Assembly (NCBI RefSeq): GCF_900143205.1
Contig: NZ_FRDH01000003.1
Coordinates: forward strand, 248,001-312,000
From: Butyrivibrio hungatei DSM 14810
GTDB lineage: Bacteria > Bacillota > Clostridia > Lachnospirales > Lachnospiraceae
Length of the DNA stretch: 64,000 nucleotides
Direction of reading: 5' to 3'
This document shows, piece after piece, positions 46,069 to 54,348 of the stretch. Under the pieces are notes generated by a model, which did no database searches, was not told where the DNA came from, and saw nothing but the letters and a program-made list of their open reading frames with translations. Position 1 is the stretch's first letter. Each line of letters opens with the position of its first letter. The position numbers and the translations under genes are program-made.

Positions 46069-49000
46069 TTAAGAGAAGTATCTTACTCCAGATTCAAAGA
46101 TCTTGAGATCCTGTTCTCCGTAGATGTTAACTGCTACGCCGTTACCTCTTCTCTCTGAGTGAGCCATCTTACCAAAGCATCTTCCATCAGGTGAAAGGAT
46201 ACCTTCAACAGCTCTGTATGATCCGTTGATGTTCCACTCATCATCCATTGTGATATTGCCATCAAGGTCGCAGTACTGTGTTGCAATCTGTCCATTTGCA
46301 AAGAGCTTATCAAGCACATCCTCAGGAGCAACAAATCTTCCTTCACCGTGTGAAGCAGGGTTTGTGTACACTCCGCCAAGCTCAGCCTCTGCAAGCCATG
46401 GAGAATTATTTGATACTACCTTGATAGTAGCCATCTTGGAAATGTGTCTACCAATAGTATTGAATGTAAGTGTAGGTGAATCTGGTGTCTGGCCTGTGAT
46501 CTTGCCGTTTGGAACAAGTCCCAGCTTGATCATAGCCTGGAATCCGTTACAGATACCAAGTGCAAGGCCATCTCTATTCTGTAAGAGGTCTTCTACAGCT
46601 TCTTTTATCTCTGCATTCTGGAATGCAGTTGCAAAGAACTTAGCACTTCCATCAGGTTCGTCACCAGCTGAGAATCCACCTGGGAACATGATGATCTGTG
46701 CGTTCTTGATTGCTTTCTTAAACTCTGCTACAGATTCTTCGATATCTGATGCATTTCTGTTTCTGAAGATTCTGATCTCAGCATTTGCTCCAGCTCTTTC
46801 AAAGGCCTGAGCACTGTCGTATTCGCAGTTTGTTCCTGGGAATACCGGGATGAATACTGTTGGCTTAGCAACCTTATTCTTGCATACGTAGATACTGTCT
46901 GCTTTGAAAAGACCTGTGTCTACCTTATCTTTTTCTGCATTAACTGTTGAAGGGAATACCTTCTCGAGCTTGTTCTTCCAGCTATCAAGTGCCTCTTTTT
47001 CTGACATTGAAGCGCCTGCAAGTGTAAAGGTTCCATCAGCTGTTACTGTACCAACCTCTCTAGAACCTGCAACCTTAAGGGCATCAGCAAGGCTCTCTGC
47101 AGGTACCTCGGCAATGATGTCTGCGATATCGTTCTTGAAGAATTCTTCTGCCTTAAGGCTATCACTAAATGCAACTCCAAGGCCATTACCGAATGCCATC
47201 TTACTTGCTGCTGCAGCAAGTCCGTATGCGTCCTCAGCGTATGCAGATACGATCTTTCCATTTCTCATGAGCTCTGTGATCTGGCTATAGAGCTCCATAG
47301 CCTTGTCATAATCAGGAAGATCATAGTTATCTCTTGGAAGCTTAAACTGTACAAGCTTGTTGCCTGCAGCCTTGAGTTCAGGTGTGATCACATCTGAAAG
47401 CTTAGCAACATCTACTGCAAAAGATACAAGTGTAGGTGGTACGTTTATCTCATTGAAGGATCCTGACATAGAGTCTTTTCCACCGATTGATGCAATTCCG
47501 AAGCGAAGCTGTGCTTCAAATGCTCCGAGAAGTGCTGTAAATGGCTGACTCCAACGCTGTGGATCTTCTGTCATTCTCTTGAAGTACTCCTGGAATGTGA
47601 AGTGGAGGTTCTTGTAATCACCGCCGCTTGCAACGATTCTTGATACAGACTCTGTTACGGCATAAGCTGCTCCGTGATATGGGCTCCAGCTTGAAAGATA
47701 TGGGTCAAAGCCATAGCTCATCATAGTTACTGTATCTGTCTTTCCAGAAAGAACTGGTAATTTAGCGATCATTGTCTGTGTCTCAGAGAGCTGATACTTT
47801 CCACCGTAAGGCATGAGAACTGAGCCTGCTCCGATTGAGGAGTCGAACATCTCAACAAGGCCTTTCTGTGAGCATACATTAAGATCTGAAAGTGTCTCTT
47901 TGAAGGCTGTCTTTACGTCTCCCTTTGAAAGAGCTTCTTTTACCTTATCAGAAGCAATCTGCTCGAGGTAGTTGTCTGACTTAGAAGGTATCTCAACCTT
48001 TACTGAAGTCTCCTGATGAGCTCCGTTTGTGTCAAGGAATGCTCTCTTGATATTTACGATCTTCTTGCCTCTCCAGCTCAAAACAAGGCGAGGCTCCTTA
48101 GTAACTACTGCAACCTCTACAGCTTCAAGGTTTTCTTCTGCTGCGTATGAAAGGAACTGCTTAACATCCTTAGGAGCAACAACAACTGCCATTCTCTCCT
48201 GTGACTCTGAGATTGCAAGCTCTGTTCCATCAAGGCCGGCGTATTTCTTTGGCACAAGGTCAAGGTTGATATCAAGACCTGGTGCAAGCTCACCGATTGC
48301 TACTGAAACTCCGCCTGCTCCAAAGTCGTTACACTTCTTTATAAGTTCACTAACTTCAGGTCTTCTAAAGAGTCTCTGAAGCTTTCTCTCTGTAGGGGCA
48401 TTACCTTTCTGAACCTCTGCGCCGCAGGTTGTAAGTGACTTTGAATCATGAGCTTTTGATGAACCTGTTGCTCCGCCGCAGCCATCTCTACCTGTTCTTC
48501 CGCCGAGGAGGATAATGATATCTCCTGGATCAGCGCTTTCTCTGATAACATGCTCCTGTGGAGCTGCACCCATTACTGCACCGATCTCCATTCTCTTAGC
48601 TACATAACCTGGGTGGTATACCTCTTTTACATAGCCAGTTGCAAGTCCGATCTGGTTACCATATGAAGAATAACCAGAAGCAGCGCCTCTAACAAGCTTC
48701 TTCTGTGAAAGCTTGCCCTTCATTGTCTCTGCTACAGGAACTGTAGGATCAGCTGCGCCAGTTACACGCATAGCCTGATATACATATCCTCTTCCTGAAA
48801 GTGGATCTCTGATTGCTCCGCCAAGGCAAGTAGCAGCGCCACCGAATGGCTCGATCTCTGTTGGGTGGTTGTGTGTCTCGTTCTTGAAAAATACAAGCCA
48901 ATTCTCAGTCTTAACTCCATCGCCGTAGTCTACGTCTACAGGAACTACAACTGTGCAGGCATTGTTTTCTTCAGACTCTTCCATGTCTGTGAGCTTTCCA

Positions 49001-49875
49001 TCTTTCTTGAGCTTCTTCATACCCATAAGGGCAATATCCATAAGAGAAATGAACTTCTCTTTCTTTTTATCCTCTGACTGATAAAGGGTATCTCTGGCTG
49101 AGAGGTACTCATTGTATGTATTCTCAATAGGAGCTTTGTAATCGCCTTCGCCGAACTCTACATTCTTGAGCTCTGTTCCGAAAGTTGTATGGCGGCAGTG
49201 ATCTGACCAGTATGTATCAAGAACTCTGATCTCTGTCATGGAAGGATCTCTCTTCTCATCCCCAGAGAAGTACTCCTGTATCCACTTGAAATCATTGAAT
49301 GTCATAGCAAGTCCAAGTGACTCATAAAGACTCTTAAGCTCTGCTTCAGACATGTTGATGAAACCATCGAAGATCTTTACATCTTCTGGATCTTCATAGT
49401 TTGTTACAAGTGTTTCTGGCTTGCTCTCTGCAGCAATTCTTGAATCAACCGGATTCATTGTATAATCTTTGATCTTGGAAAGGTCCTCATCTGAGACATC
49501 TCCCATGATCATATATGTAACAGCAGTTTTGATAACCGGTTCCTCGTCACCTTTAATAAAGCGAACACACTGCTCAGCAGAATCAGCTCTCTGATCGAAC
49601 TGTCCTGGAAGAGCTTCTATGCTAAAAACATGTGCGCCCTGAGGGATTTCAATGTTTTCTCTGTAGAGAATATCTACAGGAGGCTCTGAAAAAACTGTAG
49701 TGCATGCTTTTTCAAAAACATCTTCTGAAACATTTTCTACATCATAGCGAATGAATATTCTGACGTCACTTACGCTTTTTACGCCAAGGTAGCCCGAGAT
49801 CTCAGACTTTAGTTCTTTTGCCTTGCCTGCAAAAGGGGCTTTCTTTTCAACATAGATTCGTTTTACACTGCTCAT
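46069..49875 (-). CDS. purL: Phosphoribosylformylglycinamidine synthase, fused PurSLQ type
   Basis: 1268 residues, the large single-chain type found in Gram-negatives and many Clostridia. N-terminal PurS-like part (1-150), two synthase halves with the metal/ATP regions NHPTEIEPFGGAATCLGG (near 340) and a C-terminal glutaminase (about 1000-1268; PGTNCEYDSAQAFERAGA, FPGGFSAGDE, LGICNGFQAM with the nucleophile Cys, MAHSER). It makes FGAM from FGAR in purine synthesis. First gene of the run continuing with carAB. Confidence 0.95.
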   Translation of the reverse strand: MSSVKRIYVEKKAPFAGKAKELKSEISGYLGVKSVSDVRIFIRYDVENVSEDVFEKACTTVFSEPPVDILYRENIEIPQGAHVFSIEALPGQFDQRADSAEQCVRFIKGDEEPVIKTAVTYMIMGDVSDEDLSKIKDYTMNPVDSRIAAESKPETLVTNYEDPEDVKIFDGFINMSEAELKSLYESLGLAMTFNDFKWIQEYFSGDEKRDPSMTEIRVLDTYWSDHCRHTTFGTELKNVEFGEGDYKAPIENTYNEYLSARDTLYQSEDKKKEKFISLMDIALMGMKKLKKDGKLTDMEESEENNACTVVVPVDVDYGDGVKTENWLVFFKNETHNHPTEIEPFGGAATCLGGAIRDPLSGRGYVYQAMRVTGAADPTVPVAETMKGKLSQKKLVRGAASGYSSYGNQIGLATGYVKEVYHPGYVAKRMEIGAVMGAAPQEHVIRESADPGDIIILLGGRTGRDGCGGATGSSKAHDSKSLTTCGAEVQKGNAPTERKLQRLFRRPEVSELIKKCNDFGAGGVSVAIGELAPGLDINLDLVPKKYAGLDGTELAISESQERMAVVVAPKDVKQFLSYAAEENLEAVEVAVVTKEPRLVLSWRGKKIVNIKRAFLDTNGAHQETSVKVEIPSKSDNYLEQIASDKVKEALSKGDVKTAFKETLSDLNVCSQKGLVEMFDSSIGAGSVLMPYGGKYQLSETQTMIAKLPVLSGKTDTVTMMSYGFDPYLSSWSPYHGAAYAVTESVSRIVASGGDYKNLHFTFQEYFKRMTEDPQRWSQPFTALLGAFEAQLRFGIASIGGKDSMSGSFNEINVPPTLVSFAVDVAKLSDVITPELKAAGNKLVQFKLPRDNYDLPDYDKAMELYSQITELMRNGKIVSAYAEDAYGLAAAASKMAFGNGLGVAFSDSLKAEEFFKNDIADIIAEVPAESLADALKVAGSREVGTVTADGTFTLAGASMSEKEALDSWKNKLEKVFPSTVNAEKDKVDTGLFKADSIYVCKNKVAKPTVFIPVFPGTNCEYDSAQAFERAGANAEIRIFRNRNASDIEESVAEFKKAIKNAQIIMFPGGFSAGDEPDGSAKFFATAFQNAEIKEAVEDLLQNRDGLALGICNGFQAMIKLGLVPNGKITGQTPDSPTLTFNTIGRHISKMATIKVVSNNSPWLAEAELGGVYTNPASHGEGRFVAPEDVLDKLFANGQIATQYCDLDGNITMDDEWNINGSYRAVEGILSPDGRCFGKMAHSERRGNGVAVNIYGEQDLKIFESGVRYFS

Positions 49876-49912
49876 AATATCTCCTCATTTCTGATATTTT
49901 GTGATTTGTATT

Positions 49913-49949
49913 TAAAATAAAGAGTGCTCTTAAATAAGCACTCTTTATT
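49913..49949 (-). terminator. tetR terminator
   Basis: Minus strand AATAAAGAGTGCT pairs with AGCACTCTTTATT-like sequence and is followed by TTTTAAAT. It separates the TetR gene from purL, leaving only about 37 bases for a purL promoter. Confidence 0.8.
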
Positions 49950-49953
49950 AATA

Positions 49954-50550
49954 CTAACTATTTGATTCATCGGGCACTAATCCCTCTAATACGAACATTA
50001 ATTCTCTATCAATGGCCTCTTCTGTAATACCAATAGTATTAGCAGTGATCTTGAGCCCTTCTACAACATACATAAGATTACGAGCACATCCAATAGGATT
50101 CTCGCAATAGAACTCACCACTGTCAATTCCATTTTCAATAAGCTTTTCAACTATTCTAACAGCTGTATCAAATTTTTCTTTAAGGGGATTTTCTTTTGCC
50201 GATACTTTATTAACGGAAAAATATTCATATGTAGCGACAGTGAGATTATTCTTCTTCCTGAGTATTTCTTTTTTCTGCTCCTTTAGGAAAAGAGCTAACA
50301 TATCGCCAGCGGAAGCATTACCGGAAAGTGCTGCTCCAACTGCCTCTTCGTCGTCCTCGTGGACGTCCGCGGATAGAACTTCTAGAAATAATTCTGACGT
50401 ACTGGAAAAATAGAGATAAAGACCCCCGCGACTAATGTCACAGGCATCTACAATGTCCTTCATGGTAACATCCTTGAAGCCTTTTTCAGAAAAAACTTCC
50501 CTGGCTTTGTCAAGGATATACTGTTTCTTTTTCTCTGACTTCTCTCCCAT
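49954..50550 (-). CDS. TetR-family transcriptional regulator
   Basis: 198 residues with the N-terminal TetR helix-turn-helix (AREVFSEKGFKDVTMKDIVDACDISRGGLYLYFSS, about 15-50) and a variable ligand domain. No transporter or enzyme sits in divergent or close position, so its target is unclear; autoregulation is likely. Confidence 0.9.
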   Translation of the reverse strand: MGEKSEKKKQYILDKAREVFSEKGFKDVTMKDIVDACDISRGGLYLYFSSTSELFLEVLSADVHEDDEEAVGAALSGNASAGDMLALFLKEQKKEILRKKNNLTVATYEYFSVNKVSAKENPLKEKFDTAVRIVEKLIENGIDSGEFYCENPIGCARNLMYVVEGLKITANTIGITEEAIDRELMFVLEGLVPDESNS

Positions 50551-50585
50551 TAAATCTCTTCCCCAAACCTACAGTAATCAAGGAA

Positions 50586-50612
50586 GTTCTGCCTCATGTT
50601 CCCTGGCAGAAC
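50586..50612 (-). terminator. Hairpin upstream of tetR
   Basis: GTTCTGCC (50586-50593) pairs with GGCAGAAC (50605-50612). Minus-strand reading continues TTCCTTG, a weak U-tract, so it may end the 155-aa gene; a TetR operator is the alternative. Confidence 0.45.
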
Positions 50613-50641
50613 ACATTCAAATCAGACTCGATATTATCTCG

Positions 50642-51109
50642 TCAGACTTTCACAGACCACATTTTCAAAAGTTCATCCATTTTGTTAACTACCATGTATA
50701 AAACTCCATTATATACACCCTCTGCCCAAACAGTACCTTTGGTCATTCCTGAGAGGATATACTTGGAAAGAATACCAGCAAGGTCGTCCATATCTTTGAT
50801 CTCTGCGTTCTGGATGAATAAGATCTCATCCTTTGCGTTAGCAAGACGGTTCCTTGTGTATACATAGACATAATTGCGATCTAGCAGATTAGTACTCTGC
50901 GCTGCCTTTACAAAGGCAAGAAGATTGGAATCATAAATAGGAAAAGGCATAGATTTAAGGTCACTATTGGAATAGCTCTGAGCAACTTCATGCTTGGCAT
51001 TTTCCTTGAGCCAATGAAGATGTGGCATCAATTTATCAACTTCTGGACGATACCTGGAAACAATATCTTCTATACTGTTCTCATTGAAAGTACGATCGTT
51101 CTCCATCAT
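50642..51109 (-). CDS. Hypothetical protein of 155 aa
   Basis: The start is placed at the ATG at 51109 (MMENDRTFNE), after GGAGAGTG; an upstream in-frame start at 51142 is less well placed. Soluble, mixed alpha/beta, with SNSDLKSMPFPIYDSNLLAFVKAA and a C-terminal KMDELLKMWSVKV. No family recognised. It is the first gene downstream, on the same strand, of the repeat element at 51260-51980. Confidence 0.7.
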   Translation of the reverse strand: MMENDRTFNENSIEDIVSRYRPEVDKLMPHLHWLKENAKHEVAQSYSNSDLKSMPFPIYDSNLLAFVKAAQSTNLLDRNYVYVYTRNRLANAKDEILFIQNAEIKDMDDLAGILSKYILSGMTKGTVWAEGVYNGVLYMVVNKMDELLKMWSVKV

Positions 51110-51285
51110 AAAAGACACTCTCCTTTCCCAATTCCTCACCAATTATAACAAGGCTGTCATAAAAAGTACAGACTAATTTTGTGATAACAAAATTTTCCTA
51201 TTGAGACTAAAAATATGCAAAATTACCTAGATTTGAATTGTGGGTTAAAGGGGTATATTTGCTCGGCTTGCTACTATGTTGCCAG

Positions 51286-51416
51286 GGGCTTGCTCGACTT
51301 GATACTACTCTATCAGAAGAAAAGTTCTAGTCAACCCTGCGCAGGCGCACTGCTTCGCAGCTTCGGGGTTGACTAGTCTTTTCCTTCTGATAAAGAGTAG
51401 TTAAGCCGAGCAAGGG
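51286..51416. repeat. Left branched hairpin of the element
   Basis: The outer arms (GGGGCTTGCTCGACTT... and ...AAGCCGAGCAAGGG) and inner arms (ACTACTCT, ATCAGAAG, AAAAG, CTAGTCAACCC with their complements) pair over about 45 bp with few bulges. The apex holds two mini-hairpins, TGCG-CAGG-CGCA and CTGC-TTC-GCAG, forming a forked tip. Confidence 0.8.
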
Positions 51417-51454
51417 ATAAGTGAGCGTCTATGCCGCTACAGAATTGGGTACCA

Positions 51455-51824
51455 TTACCTGCATCACGGCTCATGGTGTCTATGCAGGTAATGTTTTTCT
51501 CCGCAAGTTTATCTCAGCCCTGCATTTCTTACCTGCATTTACGCTTTGAGTTAACTTGCAGGTAACTTTTTCCCCTGCAAATCTATCTCAGCCCTGCATT
51601 TCTTACCTGCATTTACGCTTTGAATTAACTTGCAGGTAACTTTTCTCTCCGCAAATCTTCCTCACCCCTGCATTTCTTACCTGCATTTACTCTTTTAATT
51701 AACTTGCAGGTAACTTTTCTCTCCGCAAATCTTTCTCAACCCTCTATTTCTTACCTGCATTTACTATTTGAGTTAACTTGCAGGTAATTTTTCTCTCCGC
51801 AAGTTCTTCTTGCCCCTATAAACC
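51455..51824. repeat. Five tandem 74-bp repeats, each with a 37-nt hairpin
   Basis: Units begin at 51455, 51529, 51603, 51677 and 51751, an exact 74-bp period. Each has TTACCTGCA, a 19-base loop, and TGCAGGTAA, then a 37-base spacer rich in pyrimidine (TCTCCGCAA and similar). The arms are identical in all five units, while the loop of unit 1 is wholly different in sequence yet of the same length. Confidence 0.9.
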
Positions 51825-51848
51825 GTGGCGACGGAGACGCTCACTAAT

Positions 51849-51978
51849 GCCTTGCCTTGCTTAGCTACTTTATATAATAAAGAAAAGACTAGTCACACCC
51901 CGAAGCTGCGAAGCAGTGCGCCTGCGCAGGGTTGACCAGTCTTTTCTTTATTATAAAGTAGTATTAAGCAAGGCAAGC
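51849..51978. repeat. Right branched hairpin of the element (inverted copy)
   Basis: Arms such as GCCTTGCCTTGCTTAG, CTACTTTAT, AATAAAGAAAAGACT pair with their near-perfect complements to the right. The apex (51900-51935) is the reverse complement of the left hairpin apex, with the same two mini-hairpins; the outer stem has a different sequence from the left one but keeps pairing. It also lies 51 bases after the stop of the mannan operon and could act as its transcription end. Confidence 0.82.
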
Positions 51979-52028
51979 ACACTTACAGGCCTACACAGTG
52001 CCCAAAGCAAGTTCAGCCTAGATTCATC

Positions 52029-54326
52029 TCACGCCTCTGATGATACGATAAGCTTCATCTTGCCGCTAAATACAGCTTTGCCGTATCCTACAGGAAGAAT
52101 GAAGTGATCACCAAGCTTTATAGGATGGCTTCCAATAAGTCCATCACCTTCAATTACTGATACCAAGATGTAATGTTCATTTACATCAATTTCAAGTTCA
52201 GAAGTAACATTTACTCTTGATACATTGTAATATTCACAGCTATTAAGAAGTCTTATGCCCTGCGCCTTATCTGTATCATGCACGATTGCTGCTGATACAT
52301 CTGTTGCAGGAACTGTAATGACGTCCTTACACTTATCTACGTGAAGTTCACGCTTGGCGCCATTCCAAAGCCTGTCATAATCGTAAAGTCTGTAAGTGAT
52401 ATCACTGTTCTGCTGTGTTTCAAGGACAACAACTCCACCCTTTATAGCATGAACTGTGCCAGGATTGATCTGAATGAAGTCACCCTTAGAGATCTTAACT
52501 TCTCTGATAAGGTCATTCCACTTGCCCTGATCCATCATATCGCAGAGTTCCTGTCTTGTAGCTGCGTTATGTCCTACAACAAGACTTGCATCATCGTCGC
52601 AATCAAGTACATACCAGCACTCCATCTTGCCAAGAGAACCATTCTCATGCTCTGCAGCATACTTATCATCTGGATGAACCTGAATGCTAAGATCAGACTT
52701 TGCATCAATTATCTTGGTAAGAAGTGGGAATCTGTCATGATGAGTTCCAAAGAGCTCATTATGGCTATCATATAATTCATCAAGTCCCATTCCTCTATAT
52801 GGACCGCTCTTAACTACAGCTGCACCGCCTTTAAGAGCTGAAATTCCCCAGCACTCTCCAATATCGTCGCCTTCAACATCATATCCAAAGACTTCTCTAA
52901 GTTTAGTTCCGCCCCAGATATTATGAGTAAAATGAGGTGCAAGGAAAATTGGTTCTTTAAAACTATTATTAATAGAAAGATTTGCTCCGTTTGTCTCCAT
53001 AACCTTTTTAAACCAAAAGCCAGAATCCTTGATAGTACGCTTAAGACTTGGATAATCAACATAAACAAGTCCAAATCTCTTAGTATATCCATCAGCCCAT
53101 TCAAAGTTATCGCAGTAGCTCCAATGGAAATATCCCATGATAGAAGCACCTTCATCTGCTGCCCTCTGAAGCTCACTGATATACTGATCAAGGAATGCTA
53201 TCCTGCTGCCGTCATGAATGCCTCCGTCAGGAGCCACGATATCGCAATCAGCCATACCATTCTCTGTAATAAGAATATCTTTGCCATATCTCTCGTAGAG
53301 GAACTTAGGTCCCCAATAAAGTGCACATGGAGTAACAGGCCATGTCATAGCAGTCTGATTGTAGCCTCTGTCTCTGTCAGCATAAACAATCTCACCATTT
53401 TCTCCAGCACTTACTGGATATCCGTTATAGATATTTTGTCCAATGAAGTCTATAGGCTGATTGATAAGTTCAAGATCTTCTTTCGTGATTTCGAATAGAT
53501 CATCCTTAAAGAGTTCAATTCCATCCTCAGGATATTTGCCAAATATAACAGGATCAAGGAACCACGTAACATTCCATGCCCAATTGCCCTTATCCTCATC
53601 AAAGCCAAAGTATCTCTTCTTGGCAGCCTCAATATCAGCTGGTGAATCAGTATTTGGATAAGCCACGCCGCATGTTGGAGCATATCCAATCTTGGCATTT
53701 GGAGCAAGTCTCCTAAGTGCCTTAACAGCAAGGCCATGAGCCTTCAAGAGATTATGTGCTGCAAAAAGAGTATCCTTAAGCGGAAGCTTCTTGCCAGGAG
53801 CGTGATATCCTCTTACATAGCCAAGGCCAATCGTGCACTGAGGTTCATTAAATGTAATGAAATCATCACAAAGATCTGCGAAGTTCTCACCTACTACCTC
53901 AGCATATCTCTCAAACCACTTTGAGCTCTCTGGGTTAACCCAGCCCCCCTTTTCTTCAAGTGCAAGTGGATATTCCCAGTGGAAAAGAGTCATAAAAGGT
54001 CTGATACCATTTTCTTTCATGCAGATAAGCATATCTCTATACAGATCAACTGCCTTCTGATTAACTTCGCCAATACCATCAGGAATAAGTCTACTCCAGC
54101 TGATAGAAAATCTGTAAGCCTTAACTCCCATCATACGCATGATAGCAAAGTCTTCTTTGTATCTATGGATGAAATCACATGCCACATCAGCATCTGAGCC
54201 ATCGACAATAGTCCCTTTTTTGACAAAGTCGTCCCAGATATTGAGTCCTGCGCCGTCATTTGCATCTCTTCCTTCAATCTGGTAAGAGCTGGTAGCAACT
54301 CCCCATATAAAGTCATTTCTGAACAT
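52029..54326 (-). CDS. GH1 beta-glycosidase fused to mannose-6-phosphate isomerase
   Basis: 765 residues in one frame. Residues 1-448 are a complete GH1 barrel with acid/base Glu 161 (TFNEP) and nucleophile Glu 355 (ITENG). After a short linker, residues 455-765 are a type I phosphomannose isomerase, with zinc ligands in QVHPDD (Gln 549, His 551), GKMECWY (Glu 569) and PGTVHA (His 626). The first half would release Glc or Man from short oligosaccharides, the second turn Man6P into Fru6P. Last gene of the mannan operon. No signal peptide. The junction shows no frameshift or internal start with a clear ribosome site. Confidence 0.92.
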   Translation of the reverse strand: MFRNDFIWGVATSSYQIEGRDANDGAGLNIWDDFVKKGTIVDGSDADVACDFIHRYKEDFAIMRMMGVKAYRFSISWSRLIPDGIGEVNQKAVDLYRDMLICMKENGIRPFMTLFHWEYPLALEEKGGWVNPESSKWFERYAEVVGENFADLCDDFITFNEPQCTIGLGYVRGYHAPGKKLPLKDTLFAAHNLLKAHGLAVKALRRLAPNAKIGYAPTCGVAYPNTDSPADIEAAKKRYFGFDEDKGNWAWNVTWFLDPVIFGKYPEDGIELFKDDLFEITKEDLELINQPIDFIGQNIYNGYPVSAGENGEIVYADRDRGYNQTAMTWPVTPCALYWGPKFLYERYGKDILITENGMADCDIVAPDGGIHDGSRIAFLDQYISELQRAADEGASIMGYFHWSYCDNFEWADGYTKRFGLVYVDYPSLKRTIKDSGFWFKKVMETNGANLSINNSFKEPIFLAPHFTHNIWGGTKLREVFGYDVEGDDIGECWGISALKGGAAVVKSGPYRGMGLDELYDSHNELFGTHHDRFPLLTKIIDAKSDLSIQVHPDDKYAAEHENGSLGKMECWYVLDCDDDASLVVGHNAATRQELCDMMDQGKWNDLIREVKISKGDFIQINPGTVHAIKGGVVVLETQQNSDITYRLYDYDRLWNGAKRELHVDKCKDVITVPATDVSAAIVHDTDKAQGIRLLNSCEYYNVSRVNVTSELEIDVNEHYILVSVIEGDGLIGSHPIKLGDHFILPVGYGKAVFSGKMKLIVSSEA

Positions 54327-54348
54327 AGCTTTACTTCCAATCTAATAA

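Larger units (their letters stand above)
51260..51980. repeat. Symmetrical hairpin/tandem-repeat element, unrecognised
   Basis: About 720 bp without a credible gene between the mannan operon and the 155-aa gene. Layout: imperfect outer ends (GCTCGGCTTGC at 51261, GCAAGGCAAGC at 51968-51978), left branched hairpin, GTGAGCGTCT (51421-51430), five 74-bp tandem repeats, AGACGCTCAC (51835-51844, the exact reverse complement), right branched hairpin in inverted orientation. No transposase, no cas gene, no clear target duplication at the ends. It may be a non-autonomous mobile element, a structured RNA or a protein-binding array; I cannot tell which. Confidence 0.8.

Noticed and set aside
46226-46810. 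194-aa plus-strand ORF
   Set aside because: Antisense shadow of the PurL glutaminase region.
51455-51824. CRISPR array
   Set aside because: The period is 74 bp with both halves repeated; spacers are near-identical between units and no cas gene is near.
51260-51980. Integron attC-type cassette array
   Set aside because: No integrase, no cassette ORFs and no attC core pair at the hairpin bases; the hairpin resemblance is only general.
51916-52107. Plus-strand ORF over the right hairpin
   Set aside because: It runs from the palindrome into the 3' end of the GH1-isomerase gene on the other strand, has no ribosome site, and its sequence is dictated by the hairpin.
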